Positions 44,568 to 52,754 of a stretch of DNA of 64,000 bases are shown here, piece after piece; within the stretch, counting starts at the first letter, position 1, and each line of letters begins with the position of its first letter. Below the pieces are notes generated by a model. The model saw only the letters and a program-made list of their open reading frames with translations, was not told where the DNA came from and searched no databases. Made by a program: the position numbers and the translations under genes. Source of the DNA: Flavobacterium sp. 270. Lineage in GTDB: Bacteria > Bacteroidota > Bacteroidia > Flavobacteriales > Flavobacteriaceae. Where the stretch lies: the NCBI RefSeq assembly GCF_004368785.1, contig NZ_SODM01000004.1, positions 236,521-300,520 of the forward strand, written 5' to 3'.

Positions 44568-47087
44568 CTACTTTTTCTCTTCTACATTCACTTTGTTTAA
44601 GAAAATCCAGGTTTCGTCTGGTTTTGTGCCTTCGATTCCGGTTTGGTATTTTTTCATTAAAGTGTTCCAGTCGTCTACACGCGGATTGTTTTGGGTTGTT
44701 TTTGGATTTAGTTTATCCAGATTTTCACCTTTCGGAATACTGATTACCAAGATCAATTGTCTTTCGTTTTTAAAGACTTGCAATTGCTGGAAATCGGCAT
44801 TACAGAAACCTTTGGCAACTTCCGGCCATTTTTCGAATTGTGTTTTGTGATATTCTACATATTCTTTCTGTAGTTTTTCATCCGAAGGTAAATTCGCTGT
44901 CAATACAATATTTTCCCAATCTGATGCCGGTTTTGAATCTTTACATCTTTCAAAATTTTGGAAATCATAAACCAGATCTTCATAAATTTTTATTTGTAAA
45001 GAAGGAAAAGCACCTGCCAGTTTTCGTTTCGTTCTTTCCGGCTCATTCATTTTTCCGTAAATCACCAGATGATTTTTCCATTGGTACAATTCCTGACCTA
45101 CAATTCTGAAACCTGTCAAAGTCGATTTGATTTTTTCGATGTCGAAATCATTTCCGATTAATTCAATCGCATACGGTTTTGGCATTTCCTGCAATCCCCA
45201 TTTTTCGTCGATTACGACTTCTTTTTCTAAAGCTTTATAAGGTGCTCTAATTCCAGAAGCTTCTATAATTTTCGAGCTTACATACGGATCATTGTGCTCC
45301 CAGATATTTCCTTTTGGGCCGTTATGGTTTTTCAGGATTTTCTTTTCGGCAATCCAGTTGTTTTTGATCGTAAAACCTTCCGAACCTTCATCGGTATACA
45401 AATACAGCCATAAAAACGGATCGTGCGCATACGGACTATTGTAGACTTTGTCAATATAATTTTCTTCGATTCGGCTGTTTGGCTGAGCCGAAAGCGTGTA
45501 AATTCCCGCTACATCATGAAGATGTTTGGCATAATGATGAATTTTATTGGCCAGGATTTTATTGTTCTGCATCACGTTTGGCGTATGCGTCCAACCCCAG
45601 CCCATTGAAATTCCGGAATACGAAACATCCGAAATCTCATTGTGTTCAATCGTAATATTTCGAACAAAACCTGCTGCAATTCCTAAAGTTCCCCAATCTT
45701 CATTGGTTACATCGGTGATTAAATTATCGGCAATAATTTCATCCGAAGACATTTCTCTTTCATCTTTTATGATTAAAGGCAAATGCGCCTCAAAAGGTTC
45801 TTCAGAGAAAATCCCAACATTGATGGCACTTCCGCCAATATCTTTGAATAAATTTCCTTTTACAGTATTGTGATTCGTTCCTTTATTTAAATCCAAACCT
45901 GTCGAAGACAAATGCTCAAAACGGCAGGATTCAAACTGAATGTTATTCGAATAATTGATTTCGACCGCAGCACGAGGTCTTCCCACCCAAGCCTGATTTT
46001 CTAAATTCGACTGATTTGGCGTTCCCGGTTCTTTTAGTTTATAAGCATCTAAAAGATACATTCCCGCCTGCAAAGGCACGTGACCTTGTTGCGAAGGACG
46101 AAGCCAGTTGCTGTATTGAAACGAAATGCCGCCAAAATTAAAATGATGAACAGGCGAGTCAATTGTTCCTTTTACTTCTACCAGATTTTCTAAAACAGGC
46201 GCTGTAACTTTTACTGAATTAATTTCTTCTCCCGCTTTCGGAATGTAATAGATTTTGGCATTTTTTCTATCTAAAAACCATTCGCCAGGTTCATTCAACA
46301 TTGAGATTCCGTTATTTAAATAGAAAGCAGAATTTCCGTTATTTTTAGAAATCCATGGCGCCGGCCACGGATGTTCGCTTTGAATTCTTCCTTCTGGTTC
46401 TTCAAACGAAAGTCTGGCGCTGTCTTTTTTTACTTCAATATTTTTGATGCGAAGATTTGCCGTAGACCACCATTGCACTATAAACATTTCCATTCCCGGC
46501 TCGAACTTAACCGATTTATCTTTAAACGGAATCCAGCAAGTCTGCGCTTCATGATCCCAAGATAAAATTCGATCCATTTGATTTCCGGCGGTACTTTTAG
46601 CGCGAACGGCTTTTTTTCCGTTTACCCAAAGTTGTCTGTAGTTAATTAAAGCTCCCGCTTGTGTTGGCGCATCTGCAACCCAGACGGTTCCTTTTTTTAA
46701 TCCGTTGATTATTGTTTGAGATTTTGTCCAGTTTTTGATTTCAACACCGCCACTTAAAATTGGTTTTGCGTTGGCATCGGCAATAATCGTTGTCGGACTT
46801 TCCGGAGTTCCGGAATCTTCAGGTCTTATAAATATTGGTTCGCTTAAATAATACGTTCCGTCCATTACTATTATGCGAATACCGTCTTTTGCAGAAGCGT
46901 CTTTTAGTCGGCGTAATTCTCTGGCTTTTCTAACCGCCATTTGTACGGTCGCCAGCGGACTTGCTTTTGTTCCGGCATTTTTATCGCTTCCGTTTTTTGA
47001 TACCCATATTTCGGCTGCATTCATAGAGAATGAAACACAGATTATCGCAAAACAGATTAGTATTTTCTTAAAAGTAGTAAAGTGCAT
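44568..47087 (-). CDS. GH141-like beta-helix glycosidase fused to an L-rhamnose-mutarotase-like domain
   Basis: 839 residues with signal peptide (ICFAIICVSFSMNAAE). Residues ~25-640 form a right-handed beta-helix beginning IWVSKNGSDKNAGTKASPLA, with IIVMDGTYYLSEPIFIRPED and ITIEHNEISDVSYSGISMGW, as in GH141 (an RG-II alpha-L-fucosidase is the characterised gut member; a xylanase is also known). The C-terminal ~110 residues carry an RhaM-type signature: EYVEYHKTQFEKWPEVAKG, then NERQLILVISIPKGENLDKL and DDWNTLMKKYQ. The preceding stretch (~660-725, LTGFRIVGQELYQWKNHLVI) looks like a second, diverged copy of the same alpha/beta fold. First gene of an operon with oxidoreductase and sodium symporter. 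GH141 assignment is by layout, not by identified catalytic residues. Confidence 0.75.
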   Translation of the reverse strand: MHFTTFKKILICFAIICVSFSMNAAEIWVSKNGSDKNAGTKASPLATVQMAVRKARELRRLKDASAKDGIRIIVMDGTYYLSEPIFIRPEDSGTPESPTTIIADANAKPILSGGVEIKNWTKSQTIINGLKKGTVWVADAPTQAGALINYRQLWVNGKKAVRAKSTAGNQMDRILSWDHEAQTCWIPFKDKSVKFEPGMEMFIVQWWSTANLRIKNIEVKKDSARLSFEEPEGRIQSEHPWPAPWISKNNGNSAFYLNNGISMLNEPGEWFLDRKNAKIYYIPKAGEEINSVKVTAPVLENLVEVKGTIDSPVHHFNFGGISFQYSNWLRPSQQGHVPLQAGMYLLDAYKLKEPGTPNQSNLENQAWVGRPRAAVEINYSNNIQFESCRFEHLSSTGLDLNKGTNHNTVKGNLFKDIGGSAINVGIFSEEPFEAHLPLIIKDEREMSSDEIIADNLITDVTNEDWGTLGIAAGFVRNITIEHNEISDVSYSGISMGWGWTHTPNVMQNNKILANKIHHYAKHLHDVAGIYTLSAQPNSRIEENYIDKVYNSPYAHDPFLWLYLYTDEGSEGFTIKNNWIAEKKILKNHNGPKGNIWEHNDPYVSSKIIEASGIRAPYKALEKEVVIDEKWGLQEMPKPYAIELIGNDFDIEKIKSTLTGFRIVGQELYQWKNHLVIYGKMNEPERTKRKLAGAFPSLQIKIYEDLVYDFQNFERCKDSKPASDWENIVLTANLPSDEKLQKEYVEYHKTQFEKWPEVAKGFCNADFQQLQVFKNERQLILVISIPKGENLDKLNPKTTQNNPRVDDWNTLMKKYQTGIEGTKPDETWIFLNKVNVEEKK

Positions 47088-47196
47088 TATTTAGTTTTTT
47101 GATTTTTTTCTAAGAATAAAATTATGAGGCATTCAATTTAAACAATATTAATTTTACAAATAAATGTATTTTTAACACTTTTACCAAATAATTGGG

Positions 47197-47243
47197 ACAA
47201 TTTAAAAGAATATAAAATTATAGGCATCCTGTACCCTCCTGTT
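47197..47243 (-). promoter_or_regulatory. GH141 operon promoter with direct-repeat operator
   Basis: Minus strand: AACAGGAGGGTACAGG at 47243-47228; the TA of TAAATTGT (47204-47197) begins exactly 24 nt after the last G, as at the susC and GH78 promoters. The -7 box is imperfect (TAnnTTG rather than TAnnTTTG). About 105 nt of leader follow. Confidence 0.6.
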
Positions 47244-47257
47244 ATGTGTGTTGTTTT

Positions 47258-47553
47258 GAACCATATAAGTTATATAAGTTCATTTAAAAGTTTTGTCTTT
47301 AGACTAATCTCGCAGAGGCGCGAAGACGCTAAGATTATTTCTCTTTTTTGTCATTTCGACCGAAGGGAGAAATCACAAAAGAAATTCCGCAAAGGGAATA
47401 GACAATCTTTGTCGACTTACGAGTGCGATTTCTCCCTTCGGTCGAAATGACAAACTGTACTTATATGAATTGAATAAAAAACTCTGCGCCTTAGCCTCTC
47501 TGCGAGATTAATTAACAAAGTAATTAAATGAACTTATATCACTTATATGGTTT
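47258..47553. repeat. Composite MITE-like element: three palindromes nested
   Basis: Outer ends GAACCATATAAGTTATATAA (47258) and its counterpart ending at 47553; middle TCTCGCAGAGGCGCGAAGACG (from 47308) facing CTCTGCGCCTTAGCCTC (from 47482); inner TGTCATTTCGACCGAAGGGA (47349-47376) facing its complement at 47423-47452. No open frame inside. The outer ends also occur alone at 58611-58717 with only 47 nt between them. Confidence 0.85.
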
Positions 47554-47611
47554 AAATAATTTCAAAAATCTTAATTTTTCGACACAATTCTGTTTTGTAA
47601 ACTTTTTTTAA

Positions 47612-47633
47612 TAGATTTGTGTAATCGATTACA
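47612..47633 (+). promoter_or_regulatory. GH28 promoter overlapping a LacI-type palindromic operator
   Basis: TAGATTTG at 47612-47619 matches the -7 consensus TAnnTTTG. Directly after it comes TGTAATCGATTACA (47620-47633), a perfect 14-nt palindrome with the central CG typical of LacI-family operators. A repressor bound there would cover the transcription start. No convincing -33 element was found. The leader to the ATG at 47704 is about 75 nt. The regulator itself is not in the window. Confidence 0.6.
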
Positions 47634-47703
47634 ATTACATTTTCTTATTTATGTTGAAGAATAATTTCTGCATCAATAAAAAAATCAACAAAAAACTACT
47701 AAC

Positions 47704-49395
47704 ATGAAAACCAAACCACTTCATCAATTATTTCTTGCTGCAACATTTTTGCTGGCGAGTTGTTCTACATTAATTGCGCAAAATTCAGATTCTTATGATA
47801 CGTATAAAGGTATCGAATTTAAAATGGCAAAAGTCAATGAACCTGTTATTCCGAAAAACAGTGTGAACATAAAAGATTTTGGTGCGGTAAACGGTGGTTA
47901 TGTTTTGAATACTAAGGCTTTTGCTGATGCTATAGAAGCTGTTTCTAAAAAAGGCGGCGGAAAAGTAATTATCCCTCCGGGAATCTGGCTTACAGGACCG
48001 ATTATCCTAAAAAGCAAAATCGAAATGCATGCTGAAACTGGCGCATTAATAAAATTTTCTCCTGATAAAAGTTTATATCCAATTATAGAAACCACTTTTG
48101 AAGGTCTAAATACCTGGCGTTGTATCTCTCCTATTTATGGTAAAAATCTGGAAGATGTTGCTTTTACAGGAAATGGTGTTTGGGACGGTTCTGGCGAAGT
48201 TTGGAGACAGGTTAAAAAAGACAAATTAACCGAAAGCCAATGGAAAAAATTTGTGGCTTCGGGCGGTGTTTTGAATGATAAAAAAAACAGCTGGTATCCG
48301 TCAGAAGTATTTATGAATGCTTCTAAAGAAGGTCCGACAGATCAGAACGTTCGTTTGGATTTGAAAACAAAAGAAGATTTTGAAAAAATTCACGACTTCC
48401 TGCGTCCGGTTATGGTGAGCATTCAAAACAGTAAAAGGGTTTTATTGGATGGGCCTGTTTTTCAGAATTCTCCAGCTTGGAATATTCATCCTTTTATGGT
48501 CGAAGATTTAATTGTGAGAAATGTAACAGTTCGTAATCCGTGGTATTCTCAAAACGGTGACGGTCTTGACGTAGAATGCTGTAAAAATGTAGTTGTAGAA
48601 AATTCAAGTTTTGATGTAGGTGACGATGCGATCTGTATTAAATCCGGAAAAGACAAAGACGGACGTGACAGAGGTGTTCCGTGCGAAAATATTATTGTAA
48701 AAAACAATATTGTGTATCACGGTCACGGCGGTGTAACGGTTGGAAGTGAAATGTCTGGCGGCGTAAAAAATCTTCACGTTTCGAACTGTACTTTTATGGG
48801 AACAGATGTTGGTTTGCGTTTCAAAAGTGCGCGCGGACGTGGCGGTGTGGTTGAAAATATCTTTATTTCTGATATTAATATGACTGATATTCCGTCTCAG
48901 GCTATTTCTTTTAATCTATATTATGGTGGAAAATCTATTGCAGAAACTTTGGAAGAAGGCGGCGATAAAGTGGTTAATAAAGCGATGCCTGTAGATGAAA
49001 AAACGCCTCAGTTTAAAAACATCGTAATCAAAAATATTACGATTAAAGGTGCTCAGCAAGCGGTATTTTTACAAGGTCTTCCGGAAATGAATTTGGAGAA
49101 TATCGAAATCACGAATTTAATTGCAAAAGCGCAAAAAGGATTCTCTATTATTGATGCGAATAAAATCAAAATTACGAATGCTAGTTTGGATATTGAAGAC
49201 AAGAATGCATTCGAAATTTACAATGTAAAAAACATGTCTTTTAAGAATATCGAGTTTAATGCAGGTTCTTCAAAAGCGGTTACTATTGACGGTGAAGCTT
49301 CTGCAAATATTGATTTGAGCGGTTCTAAAACTGCAGATTTTTCTAAGAATACAACTGTTGGGAAAACGGTTGCTAAAGGCGCTGTGAAGTTTTAA
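47704..49395 (+). CDS. GH28 polygalacturonase-like lipoprotein
   Basis: 563 residues. The signal peptide ends in a lipobox (FLAATFLLASCST), so the enzyme is probably membrane anchored. GH28 motifs: QNGDGLDVECCKN (Asp286), FDVGDDAICIKSGKDKDGRD (Asp307, Asp308), YHGHGGVTVGSEMSGG (His341), GLRFKSARGRGG. A Gly replaces the usual Thr of NTD, which is tolerated in several GH28 branches. A lysine-rich insertion (~170-230, including WRQVKKDKLTESQWKKFVAS) is typical of the Bacteroidota subgroup. It is a single-gene unit under its own palindromic promoter, separate from the direct-repeat regulon, and converges on the fuconolactonase-like gene. Confidence 0.92.
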   Translation: MKTKPLHQLFLAATFLLASCSTLIAQNSDSYDTYKGIEFKMAKVNEPVIPKNSVNIKDFGAVNGGYVLNTKAFADAIEAVSKKGGGKVIIPPGIWLTGPIILKSKIEMHAETGALIKFSPDKSLYPIIETTFEGLNTWRCISPIYGKNLEDVAFTGNGVWDGSGEVWRQVKKDKLTESQWKKFVASGGVLNDKKNSWYPSEVFMNASKEGPTDQNVRLDLKTKEDFEKIHDFLRPVMVSIQNSKRVLLDGPVFQNSPAWNIHPFMVEDLIVRNVTVRNPWYSQNGDGLDVECCKNVVVENSSFDVGDDAICIKSGKDKDGRDRGVPCENIIVKNNIVYHGHGGVTVGSEMSGGVKNLHVSNCTFMGTDVGLRFKSARGRGGVVENIFISDINMTDIPSQAISFNLYYGGKSIAETLEEGGDKVVNKAMPVDEKTPQFKNIVIKNITIKGAQQAVFLQGLPEMNLENIEITNLIAKAQKGFSIIDANKIKITNASLDIEDKNAFEIYNVKNMSFKNIEFNAGSSKAVTIDGEASANIDLSGSKTADFSKNTTVGKTVAKGAVKF

Positions 49396-49404
49396 TTTTT
49401 TTTT

Positions 49405-49537
49405 GAACCATATAAGTTATATAAGTTCATTTAAATTTCATTGTATATAATAATCTCGCAAAGACGCCAAGTCGCAAAGTTATATTTTCTTTGTGGCTTG
49501 GCGTCTTTTTTGTCATTTCTCCTTCGTCGAAATGACA
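49405..49537. repeat. Truncated composite repeat (same order as 47258 element)
   Basis: GAACCATATAAGTTATATAA starts at 49405, then a TCTCGCAAAGACGCCAAGTCG palindrome (49453-49510), then TGTCATTTCTCCTTCGTCG with AAATGACA (49511-49537), a collapsed copy of the inner element. The right outer end is missing. It lies between the convergent GH28 and amidohydrolase genes. Confidence 0.8.
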
Positions 49538-49559
49538 AAACTGTGAGGTCAAATTGTAA

Positions 49560-50396
49560 TTAATCCTTTAACTTATAAAATTTCTTAGCATTCTCAAACC
49601 AAATTTTATTCTGATCTTCAATAGAAAGATGTTTCATATAATCTTCCAAGGTTTTTACAACTTCTGTATAATCTGAAGCTACATTAAGAACCGGCCAATC
49701 AGATCCGAACATTAATTTATTCGCGCCGAAATTTTCAAAAATAACATCTAGATATGGTTTTAAATCATAGATTTTCCAGTTTTTCCAATCGGCTTCTGTG
49801 ACCATTCCCGAGACTTTACAAAGAGCGTTTTCGTATTTTGAAATTTCGATAATATCTTTTTTCCACGAATCAATATTTCCTGATTTAATATCTGGTTTTG
49901 CGATATGATCTATTACAAAATTTTGATTTGGAAAATCATTTACCAAACTTATTGCAGCCGGCAATTGACGATGAAAAATTAATATATCATAGGTATAATC
50001 AAATGGTTTTAAGGCTGAAATTCCTTTGCGAAATGCTGTACCGTACATAAAATCATCAGCTTCTCCCTGCACTACGTGTCTAAAACCTTTGAATTTTTGA
50101 TAATTAGAATAAAAAGCCAAACGTTCTTCTATATTTTCTGCTCTTAAATCTACCCAGCCGACAACTCCTTTTATAAAATCATTTTTAGAAGCCAAATCCA
50201 ACAGAAAATTGGTTTCTTCTTCTGATTGACTTGCCTGCACTGCTACACAGCTTTCAAATTGATTGTTTTGAAGTTCTGGCAAAAGATCATCTGGAAGAAA
50301 ATCTCTCTGAATTACAGCCATTGTTTCGTCAATCCAGCTGTCTCTTACGGGATCGAATTTCCAAAAATGCTGATGCGAATCTATTCTTTTACTCAT
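49560..50396 (-). CDS. Amidohydrolase, probable sugar lactonase (L-fucono-lactonase type)
   Basis: 278 residues, cytoplasmic TIM-barrel hydrolase. Metal-site motif SKRIDSHQHFWKF (HxH) at the N-terminus, CVAVQASQSEEET, KGFRHVVQGEADDFM, NFVIDHIAKPDIKSG with the usual His, and LMFGSDWPVLNVASDYTEVV with the catalytic Asp. This is the COG3618 group, whose members hydrolyse fuconolactone, rhamnonolactone or galactarolactone. Located 5 nt downstream of the SDR dehydrogenase, it would open the lactone formed by that enzyme. The exact sugar acid is not decided by sequence. Confidence 0.85.
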   Translation of the reverse strand: MSKRIDSHQHFWKFDPVRDSWIDETMAVIQRDFLPDDLLPELQNNQFESCVAVQASQSEEETNFLLDLASKNDFIKGVVGWVDLRAENIEERLAFYSNYQKFKGFRHVVQGEADDFMYGTAFRKGISALKPFDYTYDILIFHRQLPAAISLVNDFPNQNFVIDHIAKPDIKSGNIDSWKKDIIEISKYENALCKVSGMVTEADWKNWKIYDLKPYLDVIFENFGANKLMFGSDWPVLNVASDYTEVVKTLEDYMKHLSIEDQNKIWFENAKKFYKLKD

Positions 50397-50401
50397 AACT
50401 T

Positions 50402-51199
50402 TTAGTTTACATCGCTAATTAAAGCGCGGTCTAAATGTACGTAACCTCCATCTACAAAAACAAATTGTCCTGTAGTATGAGAAGATCGGTCTGAGATAAT
50501 AAACAAAGCCGTATCCGCAATTTCAACAGTTTTAGTCATTCGGTTTTCAAACGGAATACTTTTGTTGATTTTGTTTAAAACGCTTTGTCCATCTTCCAAT
50601 GTTTTAATCCAGTCTTCGTATGCCGGAGTATAACTTTCTGCAATAATAATCGCATTCGAACGGATTCCGTATTGAATTAAATCTACCGCCCATTCTCTTG
50701 TTAAGCCCAAAACACCGCCTTTTGCAGCGGCGTAACCAGACGTTCCGCCCTGCCCTGTTAAAGCGACTTTTGAACCAATATTTAAGATGTTTCCTTTTGA
50801 TTCTTTTAAGTATGGAAGCGAGAATTTAGCCAATAAAAAATAACTAACGACATTCAGTTTTAGCGAATTCATAAAATCCTCGTAGCTTGAATCTAAACCT
50901 GCTCCGTCATTAACACCAACATTATTGATAATAGCGTCAATTCGTCCGTATTTTGCAACGATTGTTTTTACTGCATTTTCCATTTCGACAGGATCAGTAA
51001 CATCTGTCTGCACAAATATAGAATCGATGCCACGCTTTTGGAAACCTTCCGCGTAAGCGAAACCTCTCGCATTTCTGTCTACCAAAACCGGGATTGCTCC
51101 TTCTTCTGCCAAACGGTTAATAATCGTTTCTCCAATACTGCCTTCTTTTCCAGCAGAACCAGAAACGACAACTACTTTATTTTTTAAATTTAAATCCAT
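50402..51199 (-). CDS. SDR-family dehydrogenase, probable sugar (L-fucose-like) dehydrogenase
   Basis: 265 residues. Rossmann nucleotide motif VVVVSGSAGKEGSIGETIIN, IINNVGVNDG (NNxG), catalytic Ser in NILNIGSKVALTGQGG, and YAAAKGGVLGLTREWAVDLI with the Tyr-xxx-Lys pair; C-terminal GQFVFVDGGYVHLDRAL. Family members next to COG3618 lactonases oxidise L-fucose, L-rhamnose or related aldoses to lactones; others oxidise 2-keto-3-deoxy sugar acids. Start codon follows a gap containing the palindrome at 51234-51387. Operon: dehydrogenases and lactonase, all on the minus arm of the divergent locus. Confidence 0.87.
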   Translation of the reverse strand: MDLNLKNKVVVVSGSAGKEGSIGETIINRLAEEGAIPVLVDRNARGFAYAEGFQKRGIDSIFVQTDVTDPVEMENAVKTIVAKYGRIDAIINNVGVNDGAGLDSSYEDFMNSLKLNVVSYFLLAKFSLPYLKESKGNILNIGSKVALTGQGGTSGYAAAKGGVLGLTREWAVDLIQYGIRSNAIIIAESYTPAYEDWIKTLEDGQSVLNKINKSIPFENRMTKTVEIADTALFIISDRSSHTTGQFVFVDGGYVHLDRALISDVN

Positions 51200-51233
51200 T
51201 TTGTGTGGTTATTTAAAGTTATACTTATCTTCA

Positions 51234-51387
51234 TTTTTGTCATCCTGACGAAGGAAGGATCTCCGTAAGAAACTCGACAAGTTAAATCAAAATCTTTGTC
51301 AAAGTTTTAAACTTTGACAAAGATTGCTGCGTAAAAATCTTTGCAGAGCTACTTGTGGAGATCCTTCCTTCGTCAGGATGACAAAAA
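51234..51387. repeat. Nested palindrome between SDR and alcohol dehydrogenase genes
   Basis: Outer arms TTTTTGTCATCCTGACGAAG (51234) and CTTCGTCAGGATGACAAAAA (ending 51387) with GGATCTCC continuing inward; inner perfect 17-nt arms AATCTTTGTCAAAGTTT and AAACTTTGACAAAGATT at 51291-51325. The inner unit recurs at 57470-57500 on its own. Confidence 0.88.
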
Positions 51388-51415
51388 GTGTCTTAAAATA
51401 TTTTATTTAATATTC

Positions 51416-52429
51416 TTATTCTATTTCAATCAAAGCTTTGATTACGTTATTTTTAGGATCCGTTATGTTCTTAAAATCAGTAATCATTTCTTCAAAATTA
51501 GTTCTGTGTGTAATGTATTTTTTAGGATCAATTTTTCCTTCTTTCAAACATTTCATTACATATTCAAAATCTTCAATTGTGGCATTTCGGCTGCTCATCA
51601 AAGTTGATTCTCTTTTGTGAAAATCAGGATGACTAAAACTCAATTCACCTTTTTGAAGTCCGACCAAAACAAAACGTCCTCCATGCGAAATATAATTAAA
51701 CGCACTGTTCATCACACTTTGATTTCCTGTTGCATCAATTACAACATTCGCAAAATCTCCGTTTGTGATTTCGGCAAGCCTTTCACTTACATTTTCGTTT
51801 AACGGATTTATTGTTTCATCAGCATTCAATTGTTCTTTACAAAAGTTTAATCTATAATCGTTTACGTCTAAAACAATCACTTTTGCTCCGGCAATTTTAG
51901 CAAACTGAATCAAACCAATTCCAATTGGGCCTGCTCCCATTACCAAAACGGTGTCAGTAGCTTTTACAGCAGCTCTTCTTACTCCGTGTGCAGCGATTGC
52001 CAAAGGTTCAACCAAAGCCAATTCATCATAATCTAAACCTTGTCCGTGCAATAAATATTGTTCTGGAATTGTAACATATTCCGCCATTCCTCCGTCGATA
52101 TGCACTCCAAAAACTTTGATATTTACACAGCAGTTCGTCAGTCCGTTTCTACACGCAACACATTTTCCACAGTTAAAATACGGAATAAAAGTTACTTTAT
52201 CGCCTGGTGTAAAACCTTTTGCATTTCCTTTTATGTATTCTGCAGCCAATTCGTGGCCTAAAATTCTTGGATATTCAAAATACGGCTGCGTTCCGCCAAA
52301 AGCGTGAATATCAGTTCCGCAGATTCCTATTCTTTTAATTTTCAATAAAACTTCGCCGTCTTTTGGTTCGGGAATACTGGTTTCTTTTAATTGAAATTCC
52401 TGAGGTTTTTCACAAACAATATATTTCAT
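51416..52429 (-). CDS. Zinc-dependent alcohol dehydrogenase (sugar or sugar-acid dehydrogenase)
   Basis: 337 residues, MDR superfamily. Catalytic zinc ligands in RIGICGTDIHAFGG (Cys), RILGHELAAEYIKG (His-Glu), structural zinc Cys cluster in FNCGKCVACRNGLTNCC, and NAD site TVLVMGAGPIGIGLIQFAKI. Relatives include L-galactonate and L-threonine/sorbitol dehydrogenases. It is the first gene of the leftward arm, starting 376 nt from the first gene of the rightward arm, with promoter and palindromic operator between. Probably oxidises a hydroxyl of the sugar or its acid. Confidence 0.87.
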   Translation of the reverse strand: MKYIVCEKPQEFQLKETSIPEPKDGEVLLKIKRIGICGTDIHAFGGTQPYFEYPRILGHELAAEYIKGNAKGFTPGDKVTFIPYFNCGKCVACRNGLTNCCVNIKVFGVHIDGGMAEYVTIPEQYLLHGQGLDYDELALVEPLAIAAHGVRRAAVKATDTVLVMGAGPIGIGLIQFAKIAGAKVIVLDVNDYRLNFCKEQLNADETINPLNENVSERLAEITNGDFANVVIDATGNQSVMNSAFNYISHGGRFVLVGLQKGELSFSHPDFHKRESTLMSSRNATIEDFEYVMKCLKEGKIDPKKYITHRTNFEEMITDFKNITDPKNNVIKALIEIE

Positions 52430-52528
52430 CTGTTTTGTTCTTTTATAATGGATTAATTCTTTTTCTAAAATATATTTCGCCTTATTTCTATCGATTTAGA
52501 TCAATACAAAACAGCTGAAAATAATAAA

Positions 52529-52553
52529 TGTAAATTTTACAATTACAAAAGTA
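52529..52553 (-). promoter_or_regulatory. Leftward promoter with TGTAAAnTTTACA operator
   Basis: CAAAAGTA at 52546-52553 reads TACTTTTG on the minus strand, a perfect TAnnTTTG -7 box. Downstream of it lies the 13-nt palindrome TGTAAATTTTACA at 52529-52541, covering the expected start site. It should drive the dehydrogenase-lactonase operon. A repressor, for example of the GntR type, is likely but not encoded in the window. Confidence 0.7.
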
Positions 52554-52707
52554 ATTTTAATAATTAATATATGCGATATATTTTGATCTCGAAGTGTTAA
52601 AATGCTCATACTTTAAAATATTATAACATTTTTTAAACCATTTGTAAATATTTTATAAGTAATATTCTATTAATGCAAAAAATATAGGTTATTAAATGCG
52701 GGTTTTC

Positions 52708-52754
52708 TTGTGCATTTCAATCTTATTTCTACTTTTGTAATTGTAAATTTTACA
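52708..52754 (+). promoter_or_regulatory. Rightward promoter with TGTAAATTTTACA operator
   Basis: TTG at 52708-52710, 19-nt spacer, TACTTTTG at 52730-52737: a full Bacteroidota promoter. TGTAAATTTTACA at 52742-52754 overlaps the expected start site. The leader to the ATG at 52801 is about 55 nt. Same layout as the leftward unit, so both arms should respond to one regulator. Confidence 0.75.

Larger units (their letters stand above)
47088..47703. other. 616-nt divergent intergenic region between the GH141 operon and GH28
   Basis: It holds, left to right: the GH141 promoter and operator (47197-47243), a 296-nt nested repeat element (47258-47553), and the GH28 promoter with a 14-nt palindrome (47612-47633). 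No coding frame is supported. Confidence 0.8.

Noticed and set aside
44470..44850. 126-codon open frame on the plus strand starting in the gap beside the oxidoreductase gene
   Set aside because: Its bulk is antisense to the mutarotase-like domain and its start is in a repeat arm; sequence is low-complexity Phe/Leu/Ser.
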